From Rhodococcus sp. SMB37 (GTDB taxonomy: Bacteria > Actinomycetota > Actinomycetes > Mycobacteriales > Mycobacteriaceae): a stretch of 64,000 nt of DNA. The notes under the pieces are model-generated. The model saw only the letters and a list, made by a program, of their open reading frames with translations. It searched no databases and was not told where the DNA came from. Both the position numbers and the translations under genes were made by a program. Position 1 is the stretch's first letter; every line of letters begins with the position of its first letter. The DNA lies in assembly GCF_004345605.1 (NCBI RefSeq), contig NZ_SLVY01000011.1, forward strand, positions 62,001-126,000, read 5' to 3'. Shown here in pieces: positions 42,145 through 50,193 of the stretch.

Positions 42145-43581
42145 TCAGGCCTGCGGCGACAGGTACACGGTCTTCTCGGATTGGTAGAACTGCATCAGGG
42201 TCGGTCCGGCCTGTTCCTTGAACGTCTGGGTGCTCGACTGCTTGTAGCCGCCGAACGGCGCGTTCATGGCCATCCCGGTGGTGGGCTGGTTGACCTTGAC
42301 GAGACCGGTACGGGAACCTGCGATGAACCGATGAGCATCCGGCAGATTCTTCGTCACGATCGAGGCGCAGAGCCCGAACGCGGTGTCGTTCGCGAGGACG
42401 AGAGCTTCGTCGAACGACGTGGCGCGTTGGAATGCGAGGACGGGGCCGAAGATCTCGTCCGTCAGCAGTCGCATACCGGGGGTGGTGTCGGCGAAGACGG
42501 TGGGCCGCACGAACAGTCCGCCGATGCGCTCCCCACCGCACACGAGTCGTGCACCGCCGTCGATACCGATTGCGACGTACTCGAGATACTTGTCGAGTTG
42601 AGCCTCGGAGGCGAGTGGGCCCATGGATACGCCCCGGTCAGAGCCCGTCCCGACCGTGAGTGCTTCGGTCCGCGTGACCACCTTGTCGAGCAGTGCGTCG
42701 TGGATCTCGTCGACCGCGATGACGCGGCTGGTGCCGGTGCAGGCTTGTCCCGACAAGCCGAACGCGCCCTTGACGATGAGCGCCGCGGCGGCGTCGATGT
42801 CGGCATCGGCGAGTACGACGACAGGATTCTTTCCGCCCATCTCCAACTGCACGCGGCGTTCGGGGCCGATGCCGCGGTGGATTGCCCTGCCGACCTCGGT
42901 GGAGCCGGTGAATGTCACTGCCGCTACACGTTCGTCGCCGACCATGGCGGCACCGGCCTTGCCGTCGCCCTGGACGAGCGCAATCGCACCTGGAGGCAAT
43001 CCTCCGGCGAGCAATGCTTCGACAAGACGTTGGCCCATGAGCGGGGTGATTTCGGACGGCTTGAACAGCACCGTATTTCCGGCAGCAAGTGCGGGCCCGA
43101 GCTTGCGGGACGGAATGTTCAGCGGGAAGTTCCACGGAGTGATCGCACCGACTATCCCGATGGGCTCGCGCACCGTGTACACCGTGGTGGGACCACCGCC
43201 GGGGTAGACCGTGCCCGTCGCACGGTGGGCCTCGCCGGCGTAGAACCGGAGGTTCATCGGCGTGCGGCTCACCTCCATCGATGCTTCGGCGCGGGTCTTG
43301 CCCTCTTCGCGGATCAGCTCCTCGACGAGTGTGTCCGCGTGGGCTGCGAGGTGATCGGCGGCGGCCTCGAGGATGGCGGCGCGCCGCTCCGGTGGTGTGG
43401 CCGCCCACTCGGGGGCTGCCTTGTCGAGCGCATCGACGGCGTTCTGCACGTCGACTGTATCCGAATCGGGGAATGTTCCGATCAGGTCGGAATCGTCTGC
43501 GGGGTTGCGTCGTTCGAATACCTTTCCGGAGTTGGCCGGTACCCAGTTGCTGTCGATGAAATTCGATCCGGTGATCGTCAT
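42145..43581 (-). CDS. NAD(P)-dependent aldehyde dehydrogenase
   Basis: This is a 478-residue member of the ALDH superfamily: TPWNFPLNIPSRKLGPAL, FTGSTEVGRAI for the cofactor, general-base Glu in LEMGGKNP, and the nucleophile Cys in SGQACTGTSR. It resembles the vanillin/semialdehyde branch. It would oxidise an aldehyde released by the oxygenase of this cluster to an acid. Its start overlaps the ferredoxin reductase stop (ATGA, 43578-43581). Most of a longer frame on this strand is a shadow of the reductase. Confidence 0.9.
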   Translation of the reverse strand: MTITGSNFIDSNWVPANSGKVFERRNPADDSDLIGTFPDSDTVDVQNAVDALDKAAPEWAATPPERRAAILEAAADHLAAHADTLVEELIREEGKTRAEASMEVSRTPMNLRFYAGEAHRATGTVYPGGGPTTVYTVREPIGIVGAITPWNFPLNIPSRKLGPALAAGNTVLFKPSEITPLMGQRLVEALLAGGLPPGAIALVQGDGKAGAAMVGDERVAAVTFTGSTEVGRAIHRGIGPERRVQLEMGGKNPVVVLADADIDAAAALIVKGAFGLSGQACTGTSRVIAVDEIHDALLDKVVTRTEALTVGTGSDRGVSMGPLASEAQLDKYLEYVAIGIDGGARLVCGGERIGGLFVRPTVFADTTPGMRLLTDEIFGPVLAFQRATSFDEALVLANDTAFGLCASIVTKNLPDAHRFIAGSRTGLVKVNQPTTGMAMNAPFGGYKQSSTQTFKEQAGPTLMQFYQSEKTVYLSPQA

Positions 43582-44804
43582 GCCTGCTCCAACTCCTCGT
43601 ACATTTCCCACAGATCGGCGTCCTCGTCGCCGAGTAGTGCAGCGTCGACACGCTTCCCGACCAGTTCGCGTGCGGCCATGATGTCTTCGCCTCGATCCAT
43701 CGCGAATGCGGCGGTGAGTGTCTCGCCCGCAAGATAGAAGACGGAGAACTCGCCGGTGTCGATGTCGCCGCGCACAACGAAGTCTGTTGCACCGGATGCT
43801 GTACCCGCGAATTGGATGTTCGTGTCGTATTGATCGGACCAGAACCAGTGCGGGTCGTCGGAGAGGGTGTCGCGTCCGACGAGCGCGTTCGCCACCACAC
43901 CCGCCTGCCGGTTGGCATTGTCGAAATGCTCGACGCGGATGTGCCTGCCCACGCGCGGTGAATATCGACTGGCGACGTCGCCCGCGGCATACACGTGTGG
44001 CACCGAGGTACGACCGACTGCGTCGACCACGATCCCGCCGTCGACGGCCAATCCACTTGTCGCGGCGACCTCGACGTTCGGGATGATGCCGATCCCGACC
44101 ACTGCTGCATCCGCTTCCACGACGTCCCCTGTCGTCGTCGTGATTCGGACTCCGCGGTCGGAGGTGTCGACCGCGGAGACGCCCGTGCCGGTGCGTAGAT
44201 CGACGCCGCCGCGGCGATGCAGATCCGCGCAGTAGCCGCCGACCTGCCGGCCGAGGACGTTGCCGAGCAGGTGCTCGGACTGCTCGATCACCGTGACGTT
44301 CACCCCGAGGGAACGGGCGGTCGCGGCAATCTCGAGCCCGATGAATCCGCCGCCGACGATGGCGAGTGAAGAGTTGGGGGTGAGCCGCGCGGCGAGCGCC
44401 TGCGCGTCGTCGAGGGTGCGCAGGTAGTGAACCAGGTCGGTGCGAGTGCCCGTTGCAGGGACAGCGCGTGGGCGGCCGCCGGTCGCGAGGACGACGGCAT
44501 CGGCGGCGATGCTTCCGCCATCGAATTCGACGGTGCCTGTGGCGGTGTCGACTCGTCGGACCGCGACACCCGTACGGATGTCGATGTCGTTGGTCTCGAG
44601 CCATTTCGGAGTCAGAAGCGCCAGGGAGTCCACCCCTTCACGTCCTGCGAGGAACTCCTTCGAGAGCGGCGGGCGCTGGTACGGTGCGTGCAGTTCGTCG
44701 CCGAGCAGGATGATCCTGCCGTCGAACCCGCGGCGGCGGAGGGTACGGGCGGCGACTGCGGCGACCTGGCCGGCGCCGACCGTGACAACGGTGCGGATTG
44801 TCAT
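43578..44804 (-). CDS. FAD-dependent ferredoxin reductase
   Basis: This is a 408-residue NADH:ferredoxin reductase of the oxygenase-coupled type: VGAGQVAAVAARTLR for FAD, PYQRPPLSKEFL, VGGGFIGLEIA for NADH, and VYAAGDVAS with HWFWSDQYDTNIQ. The first FAD motif is GxGxxA rather than GxGxxG, a small oddity. It would move electrons from NADH to the Rieske ferredoxin encoded just upstream, which it overlaps (ATGA). The pair forms the redox chain for the diiron oxygenase of the cluster. Confidence 0.9.
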   Translation of the reverse strand: MTIRTVVTVGAGQVAAVAARTLRRRGFDGRIILLGDELHAPYQRPPLSKEFLAGREGVDSLALLTPKWLETNDIDIRTGVAVRRVDTATGTVEFDGGSIAADAVVLATGGRPRAVPATGTRTDLVHYLRTLDDAQALAARLTPNSSLAIVGGGFIGLEIAATARSLGVNVTVIEQSEHLLGNVLGRQVGGYCADLHRRGGVDLRTGTGVSAVDTSDRGVRITTTTGDVVEADAAVVGIGIIPNVEVAATSGLAVDGGIVVDAVGRTSVPHVYAAGDVASRYSPRVGRHIRVEHFDNANRQAGVVANALVGRDTLSDDPHWFWSDQYDTNIQFAGTASGATDFVVRGDIDTGEFSVFYLAGETLTAAFAMDRGEDIMAARELVGKRVDAALLGDEDADLWEMYEELEQA

Positions 44805-45148
44805 GAAGCACACTCTCTTCCGGACACCTCGCGCGGTGTGGGATCGATGTGGACGGTGTCGCCGTCGACGTGGACGGCGTACGTCGGCTGGCAGAGGTCC
44901 TGGTCGTCCTCGTACCCGGTGTCGAGGTCGAAACGCCATTGATGGCCCGGGCAGATGACACGGCCGTGCAGTAGCGTGCCCTTGGCGAGGGAACGGTCCT
45001 GGTGGACGCACAGGTCGGCGAAGGCGTAGATGCGGTCGTTGGCGTGGAACAGCGCGATCGCCACGCCGTCTACTTCCACGCGTAGCTTGCGGCGCCGAGT
45101 CACCTCTTTGACGGTGGCGACAGCGACCCAAGTCTGTGGGGTGGACAT
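44801..45148 (-). CDS. Rieske-type ferredoxin (first copy)
   Basis: This is a 115-residue Rieske ferredoxin with ligands in CVHQD (Cys-X-His) and CPGHQW (Cys-X2-His), without the extra disulfide Cys. It resembles the soluble ferredoxins that feed aromatic dioxygenases and is preceded by GAAGGAG. It stands 68 bp after the oxygenase gene and overlaps the reductase gene. The only oxygenase beside it is the diiron HDO enzyme, so it is its presumed electron donor. Confidence 0.88.
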   Translation of the reverse strand: MSTPQTWVAVATVKEVTRRRKLRVEVDGVAIALFHANDRIYAFADLCVHQDRSLAKGTLLHGRVICPGHQWRFDLDTGYEDDQDLCQPTYAVHVDGDTVHIDPTPREVSGRECAS

Positions 45149-45216
45149 GATTACTCCTTCGCTCGTGTGCTGCGGGGCGGGAGCCCGGTCGCGCTCCCGC
45201 CCCACGCTCGTCGGGG

Positions 45217-45936
45217 TCAGGCCGACGCCAACTCCAGGTCGGGAGCGACGTAGCTGTCGTACAGACCCTTGGTATACGAGAAGCGCATCTCCGCACCCCA
45301 CCGCACGAGCTGCAGGCAACGCTGCTGCAGCGCGGGAGTATCGGCGCAGTCGAGCACGATCTGGTAGCCGCGCTCGCCGTGGACGACGTCGGAGGTGATG
45401 TGCAGGTCGAAGAACTCGATCTCGTCCTCGGTGAACCCGTACACCTCGCGAAGCGGGATGATCTGCTTCTTGTAGATGCTCGGCACCTGGGATTCGAGAC
45501 CGACAACGAGCGCGGCAGTGGCGACCACGAAATGTTCGCGCTGCGAGACCGCGTAGCACCAGGCCTGCAGGCCTCGTGTGACGGCATTCATGTTGTTCGG
45601 GTCTTCGATGCGTTCCTTGGTGGTACCGCAGGCCTCGGCGAACTTGATGAGGAGATCGGTGTGCCGGATGTCGGCGAGTTCCTCCTCGTACATGTTCTGG
45701 AGGGTGAAGTCCTTGGCGTCGGTGTAGTGGTCGGGGGTGTTGGAGTAGATGTTGGCGAGGTAGTCGGCGAACGGGCCGACGTAGTGGTAGTGGTTTTCGG
45801 CCCAGCGGGCGAAGTGGTGCTTTTCGAGCTTGCCTTCGGCCCACGCCTTGCTGAACGATGCGTCCTTGGCCTCGCGGCCCTTGATTGCGTTTTCGAGTGC
45901 GGCGCGGAACTCGTCGCGTCCGAGCAGTTCGGTCAT
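45217..45936 (-). CDS. Heme-oxygenase-like diiron oxygenase (CADD/PqqC family)
   Basis: This 239-residue all-helical protein is of the TenA/PqqC/CADD type. It shows a full set of diiron ligands: Glu85, His92, Glu148, His179, Asp183 and His186. The last three follow the HxxxDxxH signature of HDO enzymes (UndA, SznF, BesC, CADD). The spacing matches what I recall for CADD. Glu47 with His49 and His51 lies in the first helices. PqqC itself lacks the metal site, so this is more likely an oxygen-activating iron enzyme. It heads an operon with its own ferredoxin and reductase. Amines, amino acids or amides are typical HDO substrates. Confidence 0.8.
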   Translation of the reverse strand: MTELLGRDEFRAALENAIKGREAKDASFSKAWAEGKLEKHHFARWAENHYHYVGPFADYLANIYSNTPDHYTDAKDFTLQNMYEEELADIRHTDLLIKFAEACGTTKERIEDPNNMNAVTRGLQAWCYAVSQREHFVVATAALVVGLESQVPSIYKKQIIPLREVYGFTEDEIEFFDLHITSDVVHGERGYQIVLDCADTPALQQRCLQLVRWGAEMRFSYTKGLYDSYVAPDLELASA

Positions 45937-46120
45937 GAGATGTACCTTTCACGTTGATCGTGCGGGCGATGCCGGGCTTGGGGTACGTCCGCGACGTTGC
46001 GGTCCGAAAAATGCCTGACGGCAGTTTGTTTCGGTGTCATCGACCTTAAGTTCGAGTAGGACCCGCTGCCATGGTCACAATGACCGGAGAATTCGGCCGG
46101 TCAGGGTCGATATGCACGAA

Positions 46121-46570
46121 TCATTGAGCGGGTGCCGAGACGAGCGCCTCGAACTCGGCGAGCATTGCGGCGCCGACCGCCTTGTCCTGTTCGCCGTTTC
46201 CGCCGCTGATGCCCACGGCACCGACGATCTGGCCGTCGTGGACGAGGGGGAACCCGCCGACGAAGACAGCGAACTTGCCGGGCAGCATGTGACTGATTCC
46301 GAAGGCCTCGTTGCCGGGGAGTGCCGGTCCGTTGGGCGGCTCGTTGAACAGGTGGGTGGCGCGCTCGTGGCCGGCGGCGGTGTAGGCCTTGGCGATGGCG
46401 ATGTCGACGCCGGTCAGTCGTGCACCGGGAATCCGATGCAGTGCAATGACATTTGCGCTCTCATCGCATACACACAGTGTCTGCTTGACGCCGAGTTCCT
46501 CGGCCTTGGCGCGCCCGGCGGCGAGCAGGGGGAGTGCGTCGTCGAGGTCGATCCGATGAATTCGATGCAT
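46121..46570 (-). CDS. GlcG/HbpS-family protein
   Basis: This is a 149-residue GlcG/HbpS-like protein: DDALPLLAAGRAKAEELGV, then CDESANVIALHRIPGA, DIAIAKAYTA, and the closing GQIVGAVGISGGNGEQDKAV. Members bind small ligands, heme or cobalamin, and are common in catabolic gene sets, but their role is rarely known. It precedes the oxygenase gene on the same strand by 185 bp and lies downstream of a motif C site, so it may be the first gene of this pathway's transcript. Confidence 0.83.
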   Translation of the reverse strand: MHRIHRIDLDDALPLLAAGRAKAEELGVKQTLCVCDESANVIALHRIPGARLTGVDIAIAKAYTAAGHERATHLFNEPPNGPALPGNEAFGISHMLPGKFAVFVGGFPLVHDGQIVGAVGISGGNGEQDKAVGAAMLAEFEALVSAPAQ

Positions 46571-46667
46571 TGGTTCCCACTTTCGAAGTCGGGGGCTGTG
46601 GGCTCATTTCTAACAGCGCGGAGACTCGACGGGGATAGCCAAAGTAACTCTGCTTATCGATCTATTA

Positions 46668-46686
46668 TGGACATTGTGCACATTCG
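46668..46686. promoter_or_regulatory. Motif C, site 1 (between GlcG and PucR genes)
   Basis: TGGACATTGTGCACATTCG contains the palindrome TGTGCACA and shares TGGRCAYTGTGCAY with sites at 49963 and 50098. It is placed between the divergent GlcG and PucR-type regulator genes, where a self-regulating activator would bind. Confidence 0.55.
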
Positions 46687-46775
46687 TGAGGGGCTTATGG
46701 CTCTGGTATCTGATGTAGGGAGTACATGACGTTCCGCTTTCGTGTGGCGTCGCCGTCCGAGGGAAGCAGGTTACT

Positions 46776-48431
46776 GTGGAACCGAGTCCGCGCCTGACCG
46801 TCCGTGGTCTTCTCGACGAACAACTCATGGAAGGTGCTCGGGTCGCGCCCGACAACGCTGATCTCGACAGTGCCCTCACGTGGGTACTGCCACTCGGCGA
46901 GGTCATAGGCCGCTACGACGATCTGTCCGGCGTCGCCGTATACACCCGACCGGAGGCGCTCGCGGCCAACGCACCGGCCGTATCGGCGATCGCTGCCCGT
47001 GGCGCCGCAGCGCTCATCGTCGACGGCGCAGCGCCGGCGTCCGACGCCACATGGCCCCTGGGCCTACCCGTGATCGAACTCGACCTCCCGGTCGGATTCG
47101 CCGCGCTCAACAGGCTTCTCGCCGAACGGTCACTGACACAGGAAGTGCACGTGATGCGCTATTCCGCACTTGTGCACTCCACTCTCGCCGGCCTCCTGCA
47201 TCGAGGTGCCGGCCTTGCGCTGTTGATCAAGGAGGTGTCGTCGCTCGCGCAACATCCCGCGCTCGTGCTCGACGCCCGCGGCCAGGTCGTAGCCCATCAC
47301 GCCATAGATCGGGTGGTCGTCGATGAGATTACGGAGCACCTCCAGGGTCCCCTCGCCGCCGCGCCGACGGCGAGCCGGCATCAGCATCACGACACCCGCG
47401 TCGTGGAGCAGACCGCGGGAGGGGTGCGCTGGACGTGCACTGCCGGCGCGATCCGCCTCGGCAAGAGGTTCGAAGGGTGGGTGGTGATTCTCGCCCCCGG
47501 CCCCGCGCCGGGCCCGCACGATCTCGCTCAGCACGCGGTGGTCACCGAGCAGGCATCTGCGATCATCGGTTCCGAGATGCTGCGCCAGAGCAGCGTGGAC
47601 GAGGCCGAGGAACGCGCGCGCGGTGATTTCGTCCAGGCGCTCGTCCACGGCAGCTTCTCCAGTCGCCATGATATGCAGGCCCGCGCCGAGTATCACGACA
47701 TTGACCTCACCTCGACATTCGCCGTGTTCGTCGCGCCCGGGTACAGCGGGAATCCTTCCGCGCCGGGCGGTGAGGGTCCGGGCGGATTGTTGCGACTCGC
47801 CCGGTACGCGGCCAGCGTTCTGCCGCACCCCTCCGTCCGGTCGTATGTCACCGTGATCGGCGACGCACTCGTCGTGGTGCGGTCGCTCCGATATCGCGAT
47901 GCCCCCGACATCGAAGCGGAGATCGACGAATTCGCGGAGGCCGTGTCGGCGGACCTGTCGCGGCGTCGAGGCCGGCCGGTACCTGTCGCACACGGAGTAC
48001 CCGCCGTCGGCGCCGATCAGATCCGCGAGAGTTACCGACAGGCGCGGGTGGCGCTCGGGATCGGGCAGCGGATGGACATGTCAGGCTCGGTGTCATACCA
48101 CGACCTGCGCGGATACGGTGTCCTCGAGCTCGTCGCCGACACCGACCGCAGCCGACGTTTCGTCGATGACGTGCTCGGCACCCTAAGGCCGGGAACCGAC
48201 CTCCACGACACGCTCGTCGCGTATCTCGGCGCCGGCGGCAACGTCAACGCTGCCGCACGCGAACTCAACGTGCACCGCAACACGATGCTCTCGAAGCTCG
48301 ACCGGATCTCGCGGGCGATGTCGATGGACGTACGGGTGCCGGAGAATCAATTCACTGCCTGGCTCGCCATCCGGCTCGAATTGCTCGATCGACTGCATAC
48401 CTCGGTGGATCGCGAGATCAACTACCGCTGA
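46776..48431 (+). CDS. PucR-family transcriptional regulator
   Basis: This is a 551-residue regulator with GTG start 46776. The N-terminal PucR ligand domain (about 5-125) is followed by a GGDEF-like CdaR middle domain (around 285-430). A C-terminal helix-turn-helix contains GNVNAAARELNVHRNTMLSKLDRI. PucR/CdaR proteins are activators of catabolic operons for purines, sugar acids, amines or polyethers. It is divergent from the GlcG/oxygenase run and converges on the MFS transporter with a 14-base overlap. Three copies of motif C make it the likely switch of the whole region. Confidence 0.88.
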   Translation: MEPSPRLTVRGLLDEQLMEGARVAPDNADLDSALTWVLPLGEVIGRYDDLSGVAVYTRPEALAANAPAVSAIAARGAAALIVDGAAPASDATWPLGLPVIELDLPVGFAALNRLLAERSLTQEVHVMRYSALVHSTLAGLLHRGAGLALLIKEVSSLAQHPALVLDARGQVVAHHAIDRVVVDEITEHLQGPLAAAPTASRHQHHDTRVVEQTAGGVRWTCTAGAIRLGKRFEGWVVILAPGPAPGPHDLAQHAVVTEQASAIIGSEMLRQSSVDEAEERARGDFVQALVHGSFSSRHDMQARAEYHDIDLTSTFAVFVAPGYSGNPSAPGGEGPGGLLRLARYAASVLPHPSVRSYVTVIGDALVVVRSLRYRDAPDIEAEIDEFAEAVSADLSRRRGRPVPVAHGVPAVGADQIRESYRQARVALGIGQRMDMSGSVSYHDLRGYGVLELVADTDRSRRFVDDVLGTLRPGTDLHDTLVAYLGAGGNVNAAARELNVHRNTMLSKLDRISRAMSMDVRVPENQFTAWLAIRLELLDRLHTSVDREINYR

Positions 48432-49839
48432 GCGTGTCTGCATCGGTGTCGCGTGCCGGCGGCGATGCGGCAGTGTCTTCGGGATCGCGTCCGAGGAACG
48501 AAGCTCCGAGCCCGATGCACACGACGGCCACGCATGCGACGAACACGATTCCCACCGACCACGCGGACAGCGCGATCGTCACCCATGCCGCGCCCACCGC
48601 GGAGCCTCCGAAGCGGATGAGATTGAAGACGCCGAGCCCGGTGCCCTGTGCACCGGCGGGGGAGCGCGTCGATCCGGCCGCGGCGGGTGTCTGCACTGCG
48701 GCGATGCCCGCTCCGGTCACCGCGAGAACACACGCGACGAGCCACAGGTTCGGTTCGTCGTTCGACAGAACGACCGCGAGCGCCCCCTGAGTCACCACCA
48801 GGACGGCCAGACCGAACCGCAGAACACGTCGCCCGCCGATCCGGTCGGTCGTCCGGCCCACCAGCGGTGCGAGGGCCGCCATGACGGCAGGGAGTGCGAA
48901 CAGGACCATGCCCGAAGTCGCGGTGGATTCACCCGTCGCCGTCAATCTGAGTGGAACGGCAAGCAGGGCAGTGCCGAGACAGAACATCTGCGCGAACGCG
49001 GCGACCGCGCTCCGAGCGAAACGACTCTCGACGAGCAGGCGCGCATCGATGAACGGCAGGGGAGCGCGCAGGCAGTGCGCGACAAACCATGCCAGTACGG
49101 CGGTCGATGCCACGAGTGCCAGTGGAGGAACAGCCGGCGCGACACCGGACTGACCGAACATGCTCAAGCCCAGCACGATTCCCGCGGATCCTACGGTGAG
49201 TGTCGTAGCGCCGAGCACATCGAGTCGAATGGGTCGGCCGGGGAACGCCGGTATCCATCGCAGTGTTCCGGCGAATCCGATCAGCGCAATCGGAATCAGA
49301 GGGACGAACACCCACCGCCAACCCCAACTGCCGGCCACGAACCCGCCGAGCGACGGTCCGATCGCCTGGCCGATCCCGTTGACGGTTGCCCACGCGCCCA
49401 CGGCACGCGCGCGGCGTTGTGAGTCGAAGAGCCACGCGATCAGTCCCATCACCGCCGGGGCGAACGCTGCGGCCGAGAGTCCACCGAGTGCGCGCCAGGC
49501 GATGAGCACTTCGAGGGCGGGGGCTGTGGCTGCGCCTGCCGCGCACACCGCGGTACCGAGGAGGGCGCCGCAGTACACGCGCCGGCGCCCGAAGCGATCG
49601 CCGATGTAACCCGCGATCGGCATCGCTGCCGCGAAGGTGAGGAGGAATGCGACGGCGAGCAGTGTGCCGTCCTCCAGCGACGCGTCGAAATCCGAGAGGA
49701 TCTGGACAAGCGGAACGTTGATGATGTTGTTGCTCAGTGTTCCGACGAGTGTGCCGGCGAGAAGCGCGGACAGCGCCAGTGGGGTGCCGGTGCCGGACGC
49801 GTCCGGAGACGCGGCGGGCACGTGTGTGGAGGTGGTCAT
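48418..49839 (-). CDS. MFS transporter (DHA2/EmrB-like)
   Basis: This is a 473-residue major-facilitator protein starting at ATG 49839 behind CAGGAG; a longer frame to 50220 is not supported. About twelve or more spans are visible. Motif A is GYIGDRFGRRRVY between the second and third spans, and a later RIGGRRVLRFG repeats it in the second half. GxxxGPxxGG (GIGQAIGPSLGG) is typical of drug:proton antiporters. It may export a toxic amine or import the substrate. Motif C lies about 125 bp upstream. Confidence 0.87.
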   Translation of the reverse strand: MTTSTHVPAASPDASGTGTPLALSALLAGTLVGTLSNNIINVPLVQILSDFDASLEDGTLLAVAFLLTFAAAMPIAGYIGDRFGRRRVYCGALLGTAVCAAGAATAPALEVLIAWRALGGLSAAAFAPAVMGLIAWLFDSQRRARAVGAWATVNGIGQAIGPSLGGFVAGSWGWRWVFVPLIPIALIGFAGTLRWIPAFPGRPIRLDVLGATTLTVGSAGIVLGLSMFGQSGVAPAVPPLALVASTAVLAWFVAHCLRAPLPFIDARLLVESRFARSAVAAFAQMFCLGTALLAVPLRLTATGESTATSGMVLFALPAVMAALAPLVGRTTDRIGGRRVLRFGLAVLVVTQGALAVVLSNDEPNLWLVACVLAVTGAGIAAVQTPAAAGSTRSPAGAQGTGLGVFNLIRFGGSAVGAAWVTIALSAWSVGIVFVACVAVVCIGLGASFLGRDPEDTAASPPARDTDADTLSGS

Positions 49840-49962
49840 CGAGCTCCTGAGCCAGTCGAACTGCACGGCACTGTGCGAGCCGTCGTTCCACTTTGTCACC
49901 GCACATCGAGCGCGTGCATCAGTGTCGCGGAGGCAAAGAGCACATTCTCTGGTGGACGGATG

Positions 49963-49978
49963 TGGGCATTGTGCACAG
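49963..49978. promoter_or_regulatory. Motif C, site 2 (upstream of MFS transporter)
   Basis: TGGGCATTGTGCACAG has the same core as site 1, differing by one base in the first ten (A to G). It lies 124 bp before the MFS start. Confidence 0.5.
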
Positions 49979-50097
49979 TGCGCGGTGGGAAACCCTGGCC
50001 GCGCGTGTGTCGACACATGTTCGTAGCAATTTGTCACATGCGAGCGGCCCGATGACACGAAATCGCAAAAGTGGAACACACTGCACACGTAACGTCC

Positions 50098-50113
50098 TGG
50101 GCACTGTGCATGG
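50098..50113. promoter_or_regulatory. Motif C, site 3 (upstream of second transporter)
   Basis: TGGGCACTGTGCATGG keeps the TGTGCA core and the TGGGCA lead. It lies 81 bp before the transporter start. Confidence 0.45.
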
Positions 50114-50193
50114 TTCTCGTTGACCAAGCATGGAGGAACGCGGAAAGTTCCACCAACAGCCCTCCGCTCCGCTCTCCTGTTGAAGGACATGCC

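Larger units (their letters stand above)
49840..50193. other. Intergenic regulatory region, about 350 bp
   Basis: This is the divergent gap between the MFS gene and the second transporter. No coding frame with family resemblance was found. It holds two motif C copies (49963 and 50098), which probably control the two transporters, and otherwise nothing I can name. Confidence 0.6.

Noticed and set aside
45217-45936. Pyrroloquinoline-quinone synthase (PqqC) or thiaminase (TenA)
   Set aside because: No pqqA/B/D/E or thiamine genes are nearby. The complete diiron ligand set with HxxxDxxH is a mark of HDO oxygenases and is absent in PqqC and TenA.
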